DNA of 64,000 nt from Candidatus Thiothrix sulfatifontis (lineage in GTDB: Bacteria > Pseudomonadota > Gammaproteobacteria > Thiotrichales > Thiotrichaceae), in assembly GCA_022828425.1 (NCBI GenBank), contig CP094685.1, positions 3,628,321-3,692,320 of the forward strand, in the 5' to 3' direction. This document shows positions 1-8,135 of the stretch, in pieces. The first letter of the stretch is position 1, and each line of letters begins with the position of its first letter. The translations under genes were made by a program, and so were the position numbers. The notes beneath the pieces are model-generated. The model saw nothing but the letters and a program-made list of their open reading frames with translations. It was not told the origin of the DNA and did not search any database.

Positions 1-39
1 TACGCTATTATCAATGGCATCGGCACAGGAGATTCGCAC

Positions 40-618
40 ATGGGTTACGCACTACTGCAAGACAATTACCTCACGCCTGAAGAATATTTGGAAGGTGAGC
101 AATTTGCCATTGAGAAATCAGAATACGTTCGCGGCGAAGTTTACGCGATGGCGGGGGCTTCTGACCGGCATGTTAAAGTCAGCGGCAACGCTTACGCACT
201 AATCAAAATGCACCTGCGCGGCTCTGGGTGCAGCACGTATATTGCGGATATGAAGGTACGCATTGCGGCAGATGATACCTTTTTCTACCCGGATGTGATG
301 GTAACGTGCGAGCCTTCCGATCAGTTGGCGGAACGGGATTATGCCAAACATCACCCCAAGCTGATTATCGAGGTGCTTTCTCCTTCAACCGAGGACAAAG
401 ACCGGGGCAGTAAATTCATCAGCTACCGCAAACTGGCGAGTTTGCAGGAATATTTGCTGATTGATCCGCGCAAATATTATGTGGAACTGTTCCGCCGCCA
501 GAATGAGGATGAATGGGTACTCATGACGCGCAGCGGGGCGGAAGCAACCTTGACCTTGAATAGCATTGGGTTGACGTGTTGTTTGGCGGATTTTTATGAT
601 GACGTGCGGTTTGACTAA
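40..618 (+). CDS. Uma2 family (DUF820) putative endonuclease
   Basis: The 192-residue protein has the Uma2/DUF820 layout, a PD-(D/E)XK nuclease-like fold often present in many copies in filamentous bacteria. Visible are the N-terminal 'YLEGEQFAIEKSEYVRGEVYAM' type segment (residues about 15-37), the 'FYPDVMV' strand carrying the conserved Asp (about 86-92) and 'PKLIIEVLSPST' (about 107-118) with the conserved Glu. An AGGAG ribosome site lies 7 bases before the ATG. The biological role of the family is not settled; nuclease activity is inferred from the fold. Its stop codon overlaps the end of the convergent brnA reading frame. A second, shorter member lies at 40866-41318. Confidence 0.85.
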   Translation: MGYALLQDNYLTPEEYLEGEQFAIEKSEYVRGEVYAMAGASDRHVKVSGNAYALIKMHLRGSGCSTYIADMKVRIAADDTFFYPDVMVTCEPSDQLAERDYAKHHPKLIIEVLSPSTEDKDRGSKFISYRKLASLQEYLLIDPRKYYVELFRRQNEDEWVLMTRSGAEATLTLNSIGLTCCLADFYDDVRFD

Positions 619-925
619 GCTGCCTGCTGCATCGCCTCGCGGAGCAGTTGGTTTAGCCGCGTTTGGTAGCCTGCGCCGCTGGATTGTAACCATGCCAGAA
701 TGTCTGCATCAATCCGCACCGTGACTTGTTTCTTGATCGGACGGTAAAATTTACCCACCACGGCATTTTTCCAGCATCATCAGTGGTTTCGGGAATATCG
801 CTGAAGTCAATTTCTTCGTCTGGCATCGCTGCTAATATCTTCAACTCCTCTTCCTGCTTAGCGGTCAAAGCGGGTAAGTTGGAGGCATCTAATGAGAATT
901 TAACAGTTTTGGTTTGCTTGTTCAT
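615..925 (-). pseudogene. brnA: BrnA antitoxin, frameshifted
   Basis: The frame starts at 925 and reads a normal BrnA N-terminus (MNKQTKTVKFSLDASNLP...). At the T-run 766-770 (plus strand) it leaves the BrnA frame. Restoring one base there gives 'GKNAVVGKFYRPIKKQ' followed by 'VTVRIDADILAWL' and 'GAGYQTRLNQLLREAM', the ribbon-helix-helix part of BrnA, ending at 615. The 311-base span plus one base makes 103 codons plus stop, a normal BrnA length. As written, translation ends at 653 with about 37 unrelated residues and no RHH domain. BrnA normally neutralises BrnT and represses the operon. The defect could be a real mutation or a homopolymer sequencing error. The start overlaps brnT by 26 bases. 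Confidence 0.85.
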
Positions 926-1196
926 AACGTTTCCTTTCTTTAGGTTCTGCCCTTCTCGCTGAAATGATGCGCACAACGGTTGAGCCATTGTCTGCATCCC
1001 ACAGGGTATGAGCAACTAGCAATAACAGCCGCCCTTGTACCATGCCAATAGTCTGCCAACGCTCTTCCCCGTCTACAATGCGATCTTGTATAGAAACATG
1101 CTTAGGATCAACAAACGCAAAGGCAGCCGTCTCGAAACTAATTTTATGCTTACGGATGTTTTTATGGTTTTTAGCATCATCCCACTCAAAATCCAT
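900..1196 (-). CDS. brnT: BrnT family ribonuclease toxin
   Basis: The 98-residue protein matches BrnT, a small RelE-fold ribonuclease toxin. It begins 'MDFEWDDAKNHKNIRKHKIS', the hallmark 'F.WD..K...N..KH.I.F' start of the family. It continues with 'FVDPKHV', 'EERWQTIG' and the C-terminal 'VRIISARRAEPKERKRYE' motif with the conserved Arg-rich strand and Glu/Arg/Tyr tail. It is the first gene of the brnT-brnA operon, and brnA overlaps its last codons. No truncation is visible, so the toxin looks intact while its antitoxin is frameshifted. A well-formed promoter lies just upstream. Confidence 0.9.
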   Translation of the reverse strand: MDFEWDDAKNHKNIRKHKISFETAAFAFVDPKHVSIQDRIVDGEERWQTIGMVQGRLLLLVAHTLWDADNGSTVVRIISARRAEPKERKRYEQANQNC

Positions 1197-1225
1197 ACAT
1201 ATCTCACTTATAAAACTGTAACTAC

Positions 1226-1254
1226 ATTATAGCATACACCCTCTACGCTGTCAC
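1226..1254 (-). promoter_or_regulatory. Predicted sigma-70 promoter of brnT-brnA
   Basis: Reading the minus strand, GTGACA (1249-1254) is followed after exactly 17 bases by TATAAT (1226-1231), about 30 bases before the brnT ATG. A small palindrome TGTA-AC-TACA (1217-1226) touches the -10 box and could be the BrnA operator, since BrnA autoregulates its operon in characterised systems; that is inference. Confidence 0.65.
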
Positions 1255-1279
1255 ATTCCTCCTACCTGCCTGTCACATT
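1248..1279 (+). promoter_or_regulatory. Direct repeats upstream of pilA, possible PilR sites
   Basis: CTGTCACATT occurs at 1248-1257 and again at 1270-1279, 22 bases apart (about two helical turns). An inverted TTGTC-like copy follows at about 1281-1286. PilR of Pseudomonas is reported to bind C/GTGTC-type repeats upstream of the sigma-54 pilA promoter, and these repeats sit 70-100 bases above the sigma-54 site found here. The left repeat overlaps the -35 box of the divergent brnT promoter. Confidence 0.45.
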
Positions 1280-1345
1280 TTGACAACCCCCTCCGCAAAA
1301 CCACCGATCATCCTCGAAAACCTACCGCTAACACCGCAATGGCGG

Positions 1346-1364
1346 TTGGCACGTCTCCTGCATT
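1346..1364 (+). promoter_or_regulatory. Sigma-54 (RpoN) promoter of pilA
   Basis: TTGGCACG at 1346-1353 and CTGCATT at 1358-1364 match the -24/-12 consensus. The invariant GG (1348-1349) and GC (1360-1361) are separated by exactly 10 bases. It lies about 65 bases before the pilin start. RpoN/PilR control of the major pilin is well known in type IVa pilus systems. Confidence 0.85.
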
Positions 1365-1428
1365 ACTCCTTGCGTCTGAGGACATTAACAAAGCTCCTAA
1401 CTAATCCTAACAATAAGGAATGACTCAA

Positions 1429-1906
1429 ATGAGTATGAAAACAATGAAATCTAAAGCACAAGCGGGTTTCACTTTGATCGAATTGATGATCGTAGTTGCC
1501 ATCATCGGCATTTTGGCTGCGATTGCACTGCCTGCTTACCAAGATTACATGGCAAAAACCCAGGTTAACCGTGTATTCGGCGAACTCTCCAATCTGAAAA
1601 CAGCGGTTGAAACCAACCTGCAAGAAAACGTTGCTACCACTGATCCTCTCGCTGCTAGGGTGGATTGCAGATAACTCAACTCTACTGAAATCTACAACTG
1701 CTGGTTCTGGTGATGAACTCACTGTTGCTGTAGCTCCGGCAACCAGCACAGCATCAATCACTGGTATAATGGACGGCTCTGTCGCTTCATCTGTCCTTGG
1801 GACAACTGTCACGCTGAATCGTATAGCTTCTGGTAAATGGAGTTGCACTATTACAAGTACTGCGGCTGGTTGGAAAGACAGCTTCAAACCAAAAGGCTGT
1901 AACTAA
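1429..1906 (+). pseudogene. pilA: Type IV major pilin (PilA), frameshifted
   Basis: The chosen ATG (1429) has AAGGA nine bases upstream. An ATG at 1420 touches the ribosome site and is unlikely. The leader ends in Gly before '[20 protein letters not shown]', the classic class IVa prepilin peptidase site and hydrophobic helix with Glu5. After 'NVATTDPLA' (about 1650) the frame runs into a stop at 1672-1674. The adjacent frame continues '[11 protein letters not shown]' through 'WSCTITSTAAGWKDSFKPKGC', an intact pilin C-terminus with its disulfide loop, to 1906. Skipping one base around 1645-1660 would give a normal pilin of about 158 residues. It is followed by a strong terminator. Confidence 0.85.
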
Positions 1907-1932
1907 TCTAACACTTTCCGAGTGAATAGATG

Positions 1933-1954
1933 AAAAGCCCCTTTTGGGGCTTTT
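1933..1954 (+). terminator. Rho-independent terminator after pilA
   Basis: GAAAAGCCCC-TTTT-GGGGCTTTTC forms a near-perfect hairpin ending in a T-rich stretch, 27 bases after the pilin stop codon. Confidence 0.85.
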
Positions 1955-2008
1955 CGTGTGATAGAACGCTTAATAAATCAAAAATTACAAAAACGTAGGT
2001 GCAAAGCC

Positions 2009-2458
2009 ATGATTCAGATACAACGAGGATTCAGTTTGCTGGAATTGATGACTGTTGTCAGTATCGTTGGCATATTGGCGGCGATGGCATTGCCTGCCTA
2101 TCAAGACTACACATCAAAAACTCAGGTTAATATTGTTTATCAAGAAATTTCCAACTTAAAAGTACCGGCTGATCTGATGTTGATTGATAACAGTGGTACA
2201 GCCGACGCTACTGATCTTGGCTGGGTAACAGGTAGTTCTCCTTTGATGCAAAATAATCCGGTAGTATCAGTTGACCCAACAACGGGGGAATCCTCTATTG
2301 AGGCAACACTGGATGGTCGGGTAAATTCCGTAGCATTGGGCGTAAAAGTAAAAGTGGCACGCGATGCTAATGGCAAATGGGCTTGTACTGTTAAGAAATC
2401 TAGCAACAGTGGATGGAAAGATGAGTTTGCACCGAAAGCCTGTGTAGTTATTCCCTGA
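2009..2458 (+). CDS. Second type IV pilin (PilA-like)
   Basis: The start at 2009 is chosen because it gives a short leader (MIQIQRG) directly before '[20 protein letters not shown]', the class IVa prepilin cleavage site; upstream in-frame ATGs would give an oversized leader. The protein has about 149 residues. The mature part keeps Glu5, 'ALPAYQDY' and a C-terminal Cys pair ('WACTV' and 'PKAC') closing the D-loop. It is a paralogue of the broken pilin just upstream: both share 'PAYQDY', 'LGW' and 'GWKD.F.PK.C'. It could be an alternative major pilin that supports pilus assembly if the upstream gene is truly broken. Confidence 0.88.
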   Translation: MIQIQRGFSLLELMTVVSIVGILAAMALPAYQDYTSKTQVNIVYQEISNLKVPADLMLIDNSGTADATDLGWVTGSSPLMQNNPVVSVDPTTGESSIEATLDGRVNSVALGVKVKVARDANGKWACTVKKSSNSGWKDEFAPKACVVIP

Positions 2459-2470
2459 TTCAAGTTTTAC

Positions 2471-2653
2471 GCCACAACGTCGTTTTCAAATAATCTTCTG
2501 TGACCTCAAACTCAGGTTCCGTGCCATTGAATACCCACTTCTGCGAAATTACCTTGGTAATGGATACCCATCCCCCGCGCATCCACATACCCATAGTCTC
2601 GCAATATTTCCACAATAATCGGATTATGCGGCGAACGCTGCCCCGCCCTCAAG
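2471..2653 (-). pseudogene. Duplicated 3' fragment of the AlbA_2/ATPase-type gene
   Basis: About 183 bases match 3735-3916 (the 3' end of the gene at 3730-4959) in the same orientation, with roughly 85-90% identity by eye. The offset changes from 1264 to 1263 bases across the match, so this copy carries a one-base insertion that breaks the frame. No start or remainder of the gene is present. The two copies flank the short remnant at 2796 and the tumE-tumA pair as direct repeats. Between the fragment and tumE (2654-2936) there is only the small remnant ORF and the tumE promoter region. Confidence 0.85.
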
Positions 2654-2795
2654 TGTCTAGTATAGTGCATTCACTTCTTAGGATGTCTGGGATTGCTGGG
2701 CTAGATCAATTACCCGAAGTAGCAGCCAACAGCTAATACCAACCGCTCAGCAGGGCAAGGCTAGAATGCCTATGTCCTGCTGCTAAAATCGCCCT

Positions 2796-2876
2796 ATGCA
2801 AATCAAAGACATCACCAGCAAGCAACTCCTCAAACGCATGGCAGCCGACCTCGCCAATCTGCTGCTCAAGCACTAA
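2796..2876 (+). pseudogene. 26-codon ORF, possible N-terminal remnant
   Basis: The ATG at 2796 opens a 26-codon frame (MQIKDITSKQLLKRMAADLA...) ending in TAA. It resembles the first residues of Rpn/PD-(D/E)XK transposase-like proteins that are common as families in related bacteria, followed at once by a stop. It is likely a decayed gene start, but the similarity is from memory and the segment is short. Confidence 0.3.
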
Positions 2877-2936
2877 AAATTGCGATCTGTACGCTTATAC
2901 TGTTATCATCCAATCATAACCCAAGGACGACTCGCC

Positions 2937-3299
2937 ATGCCCACACAGCAACACAATGAGGATAAAGGTTTAGAAACCTTGCTCTTGCTGAATGGTGAGA
3001 TATTTCCAATGGACAACGGCTATTGGACAAAAATTGAAGCCTATCGCGTAACACCAAATGAACATATCCCGCACGGCATCCGTTACTCCTTAACGCTGCA
3101 TGACCGCCATAATGTGCGAATATTAGGCTACGATAATGCTCATGCTATCAAGCCACAACGCAAAAAATACGGTGCAAAGCGCTTGGTATGGGATCATAAA
3201 CACCAGCGTAAAAGTGTTGAACCCTATGAGTTTGAAACAGCCGGGCAACTTTTGGAAGATTTTTGGCAAGATGTCAACAAGATGATGAGCGAGGCATAA
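2937..3299 (+). CDS. TumE-like (DUF6516) putative toxin
   Basis: The start at 2937 is preceded by AAGGA with nine bases spacing; an upstream in-frame ATG at 2880 lacks this. The 120-residue protein has the DUF6516 pattern: an N-terminal 'LLLNGEIFPMDNGYWTKIEAYRV' like strand, 'GIRYSLTLHDRHNVRILGYDNAHAIKP', 'VWDHKH' and a C-terminal 'PYEFETAGQLLEDFWQDVNKMM' helix. DUF6516 proteins are described as TumE-type toxins paired with a helix-turn-helix antitoxin. The next gene, two bases downstream, fits that partner. Toxic activity here is inferred. Confidence 0.7.
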   Translation: MPTQQHNEDKGLETLLLLNGEIFPMDNGYWTKIEAYRVTPNEHIPHGIRYSLTLHDRHNVRILGYDNAHAIKPQRKKYGAKRLVWDHKHQRKSVEPYEFETAGQLLEDFWQDVNKMMSEA

Positions 3300-3301
3300 A
3301 C

Positions 3302-3679
3302 ATGGCAAACAAAATTCTCAATATCGGCATTATGTCACGACTGGATTACATCCAACGTACTATCGCCATCGCCAAAGGTGACTATCAACCGCTATCCGAC
3401 GAACCTAAAATATGGTTTGAATCTGTAAAATCCATGGCGCAAGTATTGAGCGATGAAAACCAAGCATTGCTGGATTTAATCATACGCCATCAACCCCAGT
3501 CCCTAAGCGAACTTGAACAGCTTTCACACCGCAAAAAACCCAACCTATCACGCACATTGAAAACCCTGGAACGTTACGGCGTGGTCGAGTTGCACAAGCA
3601 AGCCGGAAAACTTGCCCCAACCGTCAAGGCAACCGATTTTCGTGTCCAGTTTGGTTTGCATCACGGCAACGCTGCCTAA
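3302..3679 (+). CDS. TumA-like helix-turn-helix antitoxin
   Basis: The start at 3302 lies two bases after the tumE stop, so the genes form an operon. The 125-residue protein carries a winged-helix DNA-binding region (about residues 50-110). 'LSELEQLSHRKKPNLSRTLKTLERYGVVEL' reads as helix-turn-helix plus recognition helix, as in MarR-like antitoxins of TumE pairs. The N-terminus ('MSRLDYIQRTIAIAKGDY' region) may bind the toxin. Autoregulation is expected but not shown. Confidence 0.7.
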   Translation: MANKILNIGIMSRLDYIQRTIAIAKGDYQPLSDEPKIWFESVKSMAQVLSDENQALLDLIIRHQPQSLSELEQLSHRKKPNLSRTLKTLERYGVVELHKQAGKLAPTVKATDFRVQFGLHHGNAA

Positions 3680-3729
3680 GACATGAGACAAAAGACATGC
3701 TGACACAAGTAGACAATTGCACTAGGCAT

Positions 3730-4959
3730 TCAACGCCACAACGTCGTTTTCAAATAATCCTCCGTCGCCTCAAACATCGGCTCCGTACCATTAAACTCCC
3801 GCATCTGCGGAATCACCTTGGTACGGATGCCCATCCCCCGCGCATCCACATACCCATAGTCCCGCAATATTTCCACAATAATCGGATTACGTGGCGAACG
3901 CTGCCCCGCCTTCATTTTCTCAACCGTCATGGAATTCTGTAACGCACCGGGGCTAATGATTTCCAAGCGATTCGCATACACCCCAACCTCAATATCCACA
4001 AAGCGCGTCCAATCACGGTGCGCACACGCATTAATCACCAATTCGCGCAACGCATTCAACGGATACACCCACCCCCGATCACGCCGCAAGCTATTCGCAT
4101 CCAACACATCACTTTCGTAAAAAATAAAAGGACGCAACACCGACAACAGCTTTTCAACCAAGCCATCCTCAAGAATGGTACGACCACCCGATTTTTCATA
4201 TTGAATACGCCCCAGCAAAGCAATATCCAAGGTTTCATCCAACCGCGATTGATACGTCTTTTCCTCCCCATCAAACACCATCACCCGAATACCCGCCTGC
4301 CGCAAATAACGACGCGGCTTAATACCAAACAACACCAAACCAGCAATGGTACACATCACCTCACCCGTCGATGCCTGCACCAAAAACCCCAACCCCAATA
4401 AACGTGCCTGCCAATCTGCCGGTGTTTGCGGCACATCAGGGTCATTGATCACGGTTTGAATGTAGTTTTGCAATTTCGCCTGATCCAACGCCTCGATGGA
4501 TGTTCCCGGCACGGGCATAACTTCGGTATGCAGCATTCCACCCAAGGCATATAACCGCGCTTGTTGCTCGCGTGTTGCCAACTGCGACGTACTACCGACC
4601 CGCAGATAAATATCCTCACGTCCTGTATGCCGCAACACATAAGGCTTAGAAATACCCTGCGTAAAACTGATCACCGCCACCCGCTTACCATCCTGCAACT
4701 GCACTTCCTCATAGAATGGCAGCATCATCGGATGAATTTTGTCCCGAAACACGTTCATGACCCATTCTTCCAACCCTTCACGCTGGATACCCGAAATTGA
4801 GCCATCATCCTCCACTCCCAGTAAAATGCGCCCACCCTGAAAATTGGCTAACGCGACCACCTCCCGAGCCAATTGTTCTGGGCGAATATCATCGCGCTTA
4901 AACTCCACACCAGAATTTTCACCATTGGCTAATAGCTCTAACAACTCATCCTGACGCAT
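3730..4959 (-). CDS. AlbA_2/Schlafen-domain putative DNA-binding ATPase
   Basis: The protein has 409 residues. The N-terminal AlbA_2 domain (about 1-135) shows 'ENSGVEFKRDDIRPEQLAREVVALAN' and 'GGRILLGVEDDG', typical of Schlafen AAA_4/AlbA_2 proteins. The C-terminal half has the HATPase_c_4-like 'YPLNALRELVINACAHRDW' (about 295-315), 'NRLEIISPG' and 'ARGMGIRTKVIPQM'. These proteins are annotated as putative transcriptional regulators or nucleic-acid-binding ATPases, often near defence or toxin genes. A fragment of this gene's 3' end is duplicated at 2471-2653. Codons and layout look intact. Confidence 0.8.
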   Translation of the reverse strand: MRQDELLELLANGENSGVEFKRDDIRPEQLAREVVALANFQGGRILLGVEDDGSISGIQREGLEEWVMNVFRDKIHPMMLPFYEEVQLQDGKRVAVISFTQGISKPYVLRHTGREDIYLRVGSTSQLATREQQARLYALGGMLHTEVMPVPGTSIEALDQAKLQNYIQTVINDPDVPQTPADWQARLLGLGFLVQASTGEVMCTIAGLVLFGIKPRRYLRQAGIRVMVFDGEEKTYQSRLDETLDIALLGRIQYEKSGGRTILEDGLVEKLLSVLRPFIFYESDVLDANSLRRDRGWVYPLNALRELVINACAHRDWTRFVDIEVGVYANRLEIISPGALQNSMTVEKMKAGQRSPRNPIIVEILRDYGYVDARGMGIRTKVIPQMREFNGTEPMFEATEDYLKTTLWR

Positions 4960-5057
4960 ACCGTTGCTCCTTTCACTAAGGCTCTAAGTCTACCCCAAAA
5001 CCGCACCGCAAGAACTGTGCTATGCTTCCCCCATGCACTTTCCACAGCGGACTTCCC

Positions 5058-6240
5058 ATGTTGCAAAAACTCCCCGTCGGCATCCAAACCTTTGAAGAAA
5101 TCATCGGCAAAGACTACCTGTACATCGACAAAACCGAAGCCATCCACCGCCTGATTGCCAGCGGCAAATACTACTTCCTCTCGCGCCCGCGCCGCTTCGG
5201 AAAATCGCTGACACTCTCCACCCTCAACGCCATTTTCAGCGGCAAACGTGAACTGTTCAAAGGCTTGTGGATTGAAAACCAACGGGATTGGAGCGACATC
5301 CACCCCGTTATCCACCTCTCCATGAACAAATTGAACTACCAAGGGCGCGGCTTGGAGGAAGTGTTACGCCAAGCCTTACTTGACATAGCCACAGAACACG
5401 GCATATCCTTTCCCCCTGACATCATGCTCAAAGATGTCTTTGCCAAGCTATTGAAAGCATTGGCAGAAAAATCGGGCAATGTCGTACTCCTCATCGACGA
5501 ATACGACAAGCCGTTGATTGACTACCTTGACAACATTCCACAAGCCAAGATCAACCAGCAGGTGATGAAAACTTTTTACTCGGTGATCAAAGACAGCGAC
5601 CCCTATCTGGAATTTTTTCTGATCACCGGCGTATCCAAATTCAGCAAAGTCTCCGTCTTTTCCGACCTGAACAATCTCTACGACCTGACGCTAGACCACA
5701 AAGCCGCCACCTTGGTCGGCTACACCCAAACCGAACTGGAACATTATTTCGCCCCCTACTTCCCCGCCGCCGAACAACGCCTGAAACTCAGCCGTGAAGA
5801 ACTGCTGGCAACCTTACGCCGCTGGTACAACGGCTACTCGTGGGATAACGAACATTTCGTCTACAACCCGTATTCCATCCTCAGTTTTTTCAGCGCCAAT
5901 GCGTTTCGCAACTTCTGGTTTGAATCCGGCACGCCCACTTTTTTGCCAAAACTGATGCGCCGCGACGGGGTATACCAAGTCAATGAAATGGAAGTCAATG
6001 AACTCGCACTCGGTCACTACGACCTTGAATGCTCGCAACTCGCACCCGTATTATTCCAAACGGGGTATCTGACCCTAAAAAGCCGCGATGAATACGGTTT
6101 ATACCACCTCGATTACCCCAACCGCGAAGTACAAGCCTCCATGTCCATATTACTGGCAGATGTTGTTAGGCATCAACTTTAGCAGCAAAGCCAAAACGGT
6201 AGATGATTGGGTCACGGAACTGGCAGCCAGCAGCGCCTAA
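5058..6240 (+). pseudogene. AAA-ATPase-like/PD-(D/E)XK nuclease gene, internally deleted
   Basis: The frame from 5058 encodes about 374 residues of the AAA-ATPase_like family: 'LPVGIQTFEEIIGKDYLYIDKT', the Walker-like 'LSRPRRFGKSLTLSTL' (about residues 42-57), 'VVLLIDEYDKPLID' (Walker B) and 'LITGVSKFSKVSVFSDLNNL'. It stops at 6180-6182, just after the start of the C-terminal region. In the next frame, 6166-6240 reads 'LGINFSSKAKTVDDWVTELA', the usual extreme C-terminus of the family's DUF1703 nuclease domain. The catalytic nuclease part (roughly 100-150 residues in full-length relatives) is missing, with a frame change at about 6165. This points to an internal deletion. Confidence 0.8.
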
Positions 6241-6320
6241 AGAAATTCATGTTATAGACACTTTCAACGCGCTATCATGTAGTTCTATTTATTCTAATAA
6301 TGACAAGATAGTTTTTATCC

Positions 6321-8042
6321 ATGATTCCGCTGACTTCTTCCATCCCCTTACCGGGGTTAGCCAGACAATTAGTTGTGCAAGACTTGCTCGACAAAGAGTC
6401 GGCGACACAAGCCGTGCAGAAAGCGCGTGCGGAAAAAGTCTCGCTGGTGGAATGGATGATCCGCTCACGCATCGTATCCACCAAAGACGTCGCCTACGCC
6501 GCCAGCCTCGAATACGGCCTCAGCATGGTCGACCTCGACCAAATCAGCATTCCACCGCCGATTGCAGCCTTGCTCAGCCCAGAGCAGATGCGCAAACTCA
6601 ACCTGATTCCCCTCTATCAGCGCGGCAAAAATCTCATGGTGGGCTTGGCTGACCCCACGTATTTGACCAATTTGGATGATGTTAAATTCGCCACCGGCTT
6701 AATCCCCGAACCCGTTTTTGTCGAATTCGACAAGCTGCAACGCTACATCAGCAGCGACGACGGCATGAGCGGGCACGCCGCCCAACCTCACAGCGGCAAA
6801 GCCTCTCCCACTGCCGCGCCGGTAGCCGCTGCCAAAGAAATATCCCTAGACGTCCGCGATCTCAAAACCAAAGATGACGAAGATCCCGCCGTCATTGAAT
6901 TCGTCGATAAGCTGTTAGCCCACGGCATTAAATCCAAAGCGTCGGATATTCACATTGAAATCTTTGAAAAAAACATGCGCATCCGCTACCGGATCGACGG
7001 CATTTTGCAAGTCGTTGCCACCCCGCCCAACGATTCCGCCCAACAATTAATTTCGCGCATCAAAGTACTGGCACGGATGAATATTTCCGAACGCCGCGTC
7101 CCTCAAGACGGGCGCATCCGCTTTACGGTCAGCGACAAGCAAAAAATCGACTTTCGTGTCAACACCCTCCCCACCCTGTTCGGTGAAAAAGTGGTTATGC
7201 GGATACTTGACTCATCCAACGCCACCCTAGGGGTAGAAAAGCTCGGTTTTGAACCCAAGCAACAACACGATTTCATGAAAGCGCTGGAAAAACCCGATGG
7301 CATGATTCTGGTCACAGGTCCGACGGGTAGCGGTAAAACCGTGACGCTGTACACCGGCTTAGGCATCCTCAACACCCCGGAAAAAAACATTTCCACTGCC
7401 GAAGACCCCGCCGAAATCAATATGCCCGGCGTGAATCAAGTCAACGTCAACGCCAAAGTCGGGCTGACCTTTGCCGAAGCTCTGCGCTCTTTTTTGCGTC
7501 AAGACCCGGACATCATCATGGTGGGGGAAATCCGCGACCTTGAAACCGCTGAAATTGCCATCAAAGCGGCACAAACCGGACACTTGGTGTTATCCACCTT
7601 GCACACCAATAGCGCCCCGGAAACCTTGACCCGTTTGATGAACATGGGCGTGCCGACGTTTAATATCGCCTCCTCCATTCACTTAATTATTGCCCAACGC
7701 CTTGCACGGCGCTTGTGTGAAAATTGCAAAAAACCCTCGGATGTACCCCGCGACGTTTTGCTGCAAATGGGTTTCCACCAAGAGGAAATTCCAGCCCTCA
7801 AGCTGTACGAGCCATGCGGTTGTTCGGAATGTTCACGCGGTTACAAAGGGCGGGTAGGTATTTACCAAGTCATGCCGATTTCCGCCGAAATGGGGCGCAT
7901 GATTATGAATGGCAGCAACTCGCTGGAAATCGCTGAACAATCCCTCAAAGAAGGCATTGCGGATTTACGCCGTTCCGCGCTCAACAAAGTGCGCCAAGGC
8001 GTCACCTCATTGGCCGAATTGGAGCGCGTCACTTCAGACTAA
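6321..8042 (+). CDS. pilB: Type IV pilus extension ATPase PilB
   Basis: PilB powers pilin polymerisation from the inner-membrane platform. The 573-residue protein has the MshE/T2SE N-terminal domain (about 1-150), a linker rich in Ala/Pro, and the GspE-type ATPase core with Walker A 'GPTGSGKT' at residues 333-340. Also visible are the Asp box, 'DPDIIMVGEIRD' (Walker B), 'TGHLVLSTLHTN' (His box) and a tetracysteine zinc site ('CENCKK' and 'CGCSEC'). Length is normal for the family. It begins a pilB-pilC-pilD run typical of Gammaproteobacteria, although the pilA genes are 5 kb upstream, separated by accessory genes. Confidence 0.97.
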   Translation: MIPLTSSIPLPGLARQLVVQDLLDKESATQAVQKARAEKVSLVEWMIRSRIVSTKDVAYAASLEYGLSMVDLDQISIPPPIAALLSPEQMRKLNLIPLYQRGKNLMVGLADPTYLTNLDDVKFATGLIPEPVFVEFDKLQRYISSDDGMSGHAAQPHSGKASPTAAPVAAAKEISLDVRDLKTKDDEDPAVIEFVDKLLAHGIKSKASDIHIEIFEKNMRIRYRIDGILQVVATPPNDSAQQLISRIKVLARMNISERRVPQDGRIRFTVSDKQKIDFRVNTLPTLFGEKVVMRILDSSNATLGVEKLGFEPKQQHDFMKALEKPDGMILVTGPTGSGKTVTLYTGLGILNTPEKNISTAEDPAEINMPGVNQVNVNAKVGLTFAEALRSFLRQDPDIIMVGEIRDLETAEIAIKAAQTGHLVLSTLHTNSAPETLTRLMNMGVPTFNIASSIHLIIAQRLARRLCENCKKPSDVPRDVLLQMGFHQEEIPALKLYEPCGCSECSRGYKGRVGIYQVMPISAEMGRMIMNGSNSLEIAEQSLKEGIADLRRSALNKVRQGVTSLAELERVTSD

Positions 8043-8135
8043 GCCCGTAACGACCACTTATCCCACCGGATGCAGTTCCACCACCCGTGCGTGTTAGACT
8101 GGCAATAATCACAAAAATAACGCAGAGCCACGGAT

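Noticed and set aside
2880..2936. Longer N-terminus for the TumE-like protein
   Set aside because: The upstream ATG lacks a ribosome site, while 2937 has AAGGA at proper spacing and fits the family start.
3697..3942. Plus-strand small frame resembling one at 2500-2736
   Set aside because: The two look alike only because both are antisense to the duplicated end of the AlbA_2-type gene.
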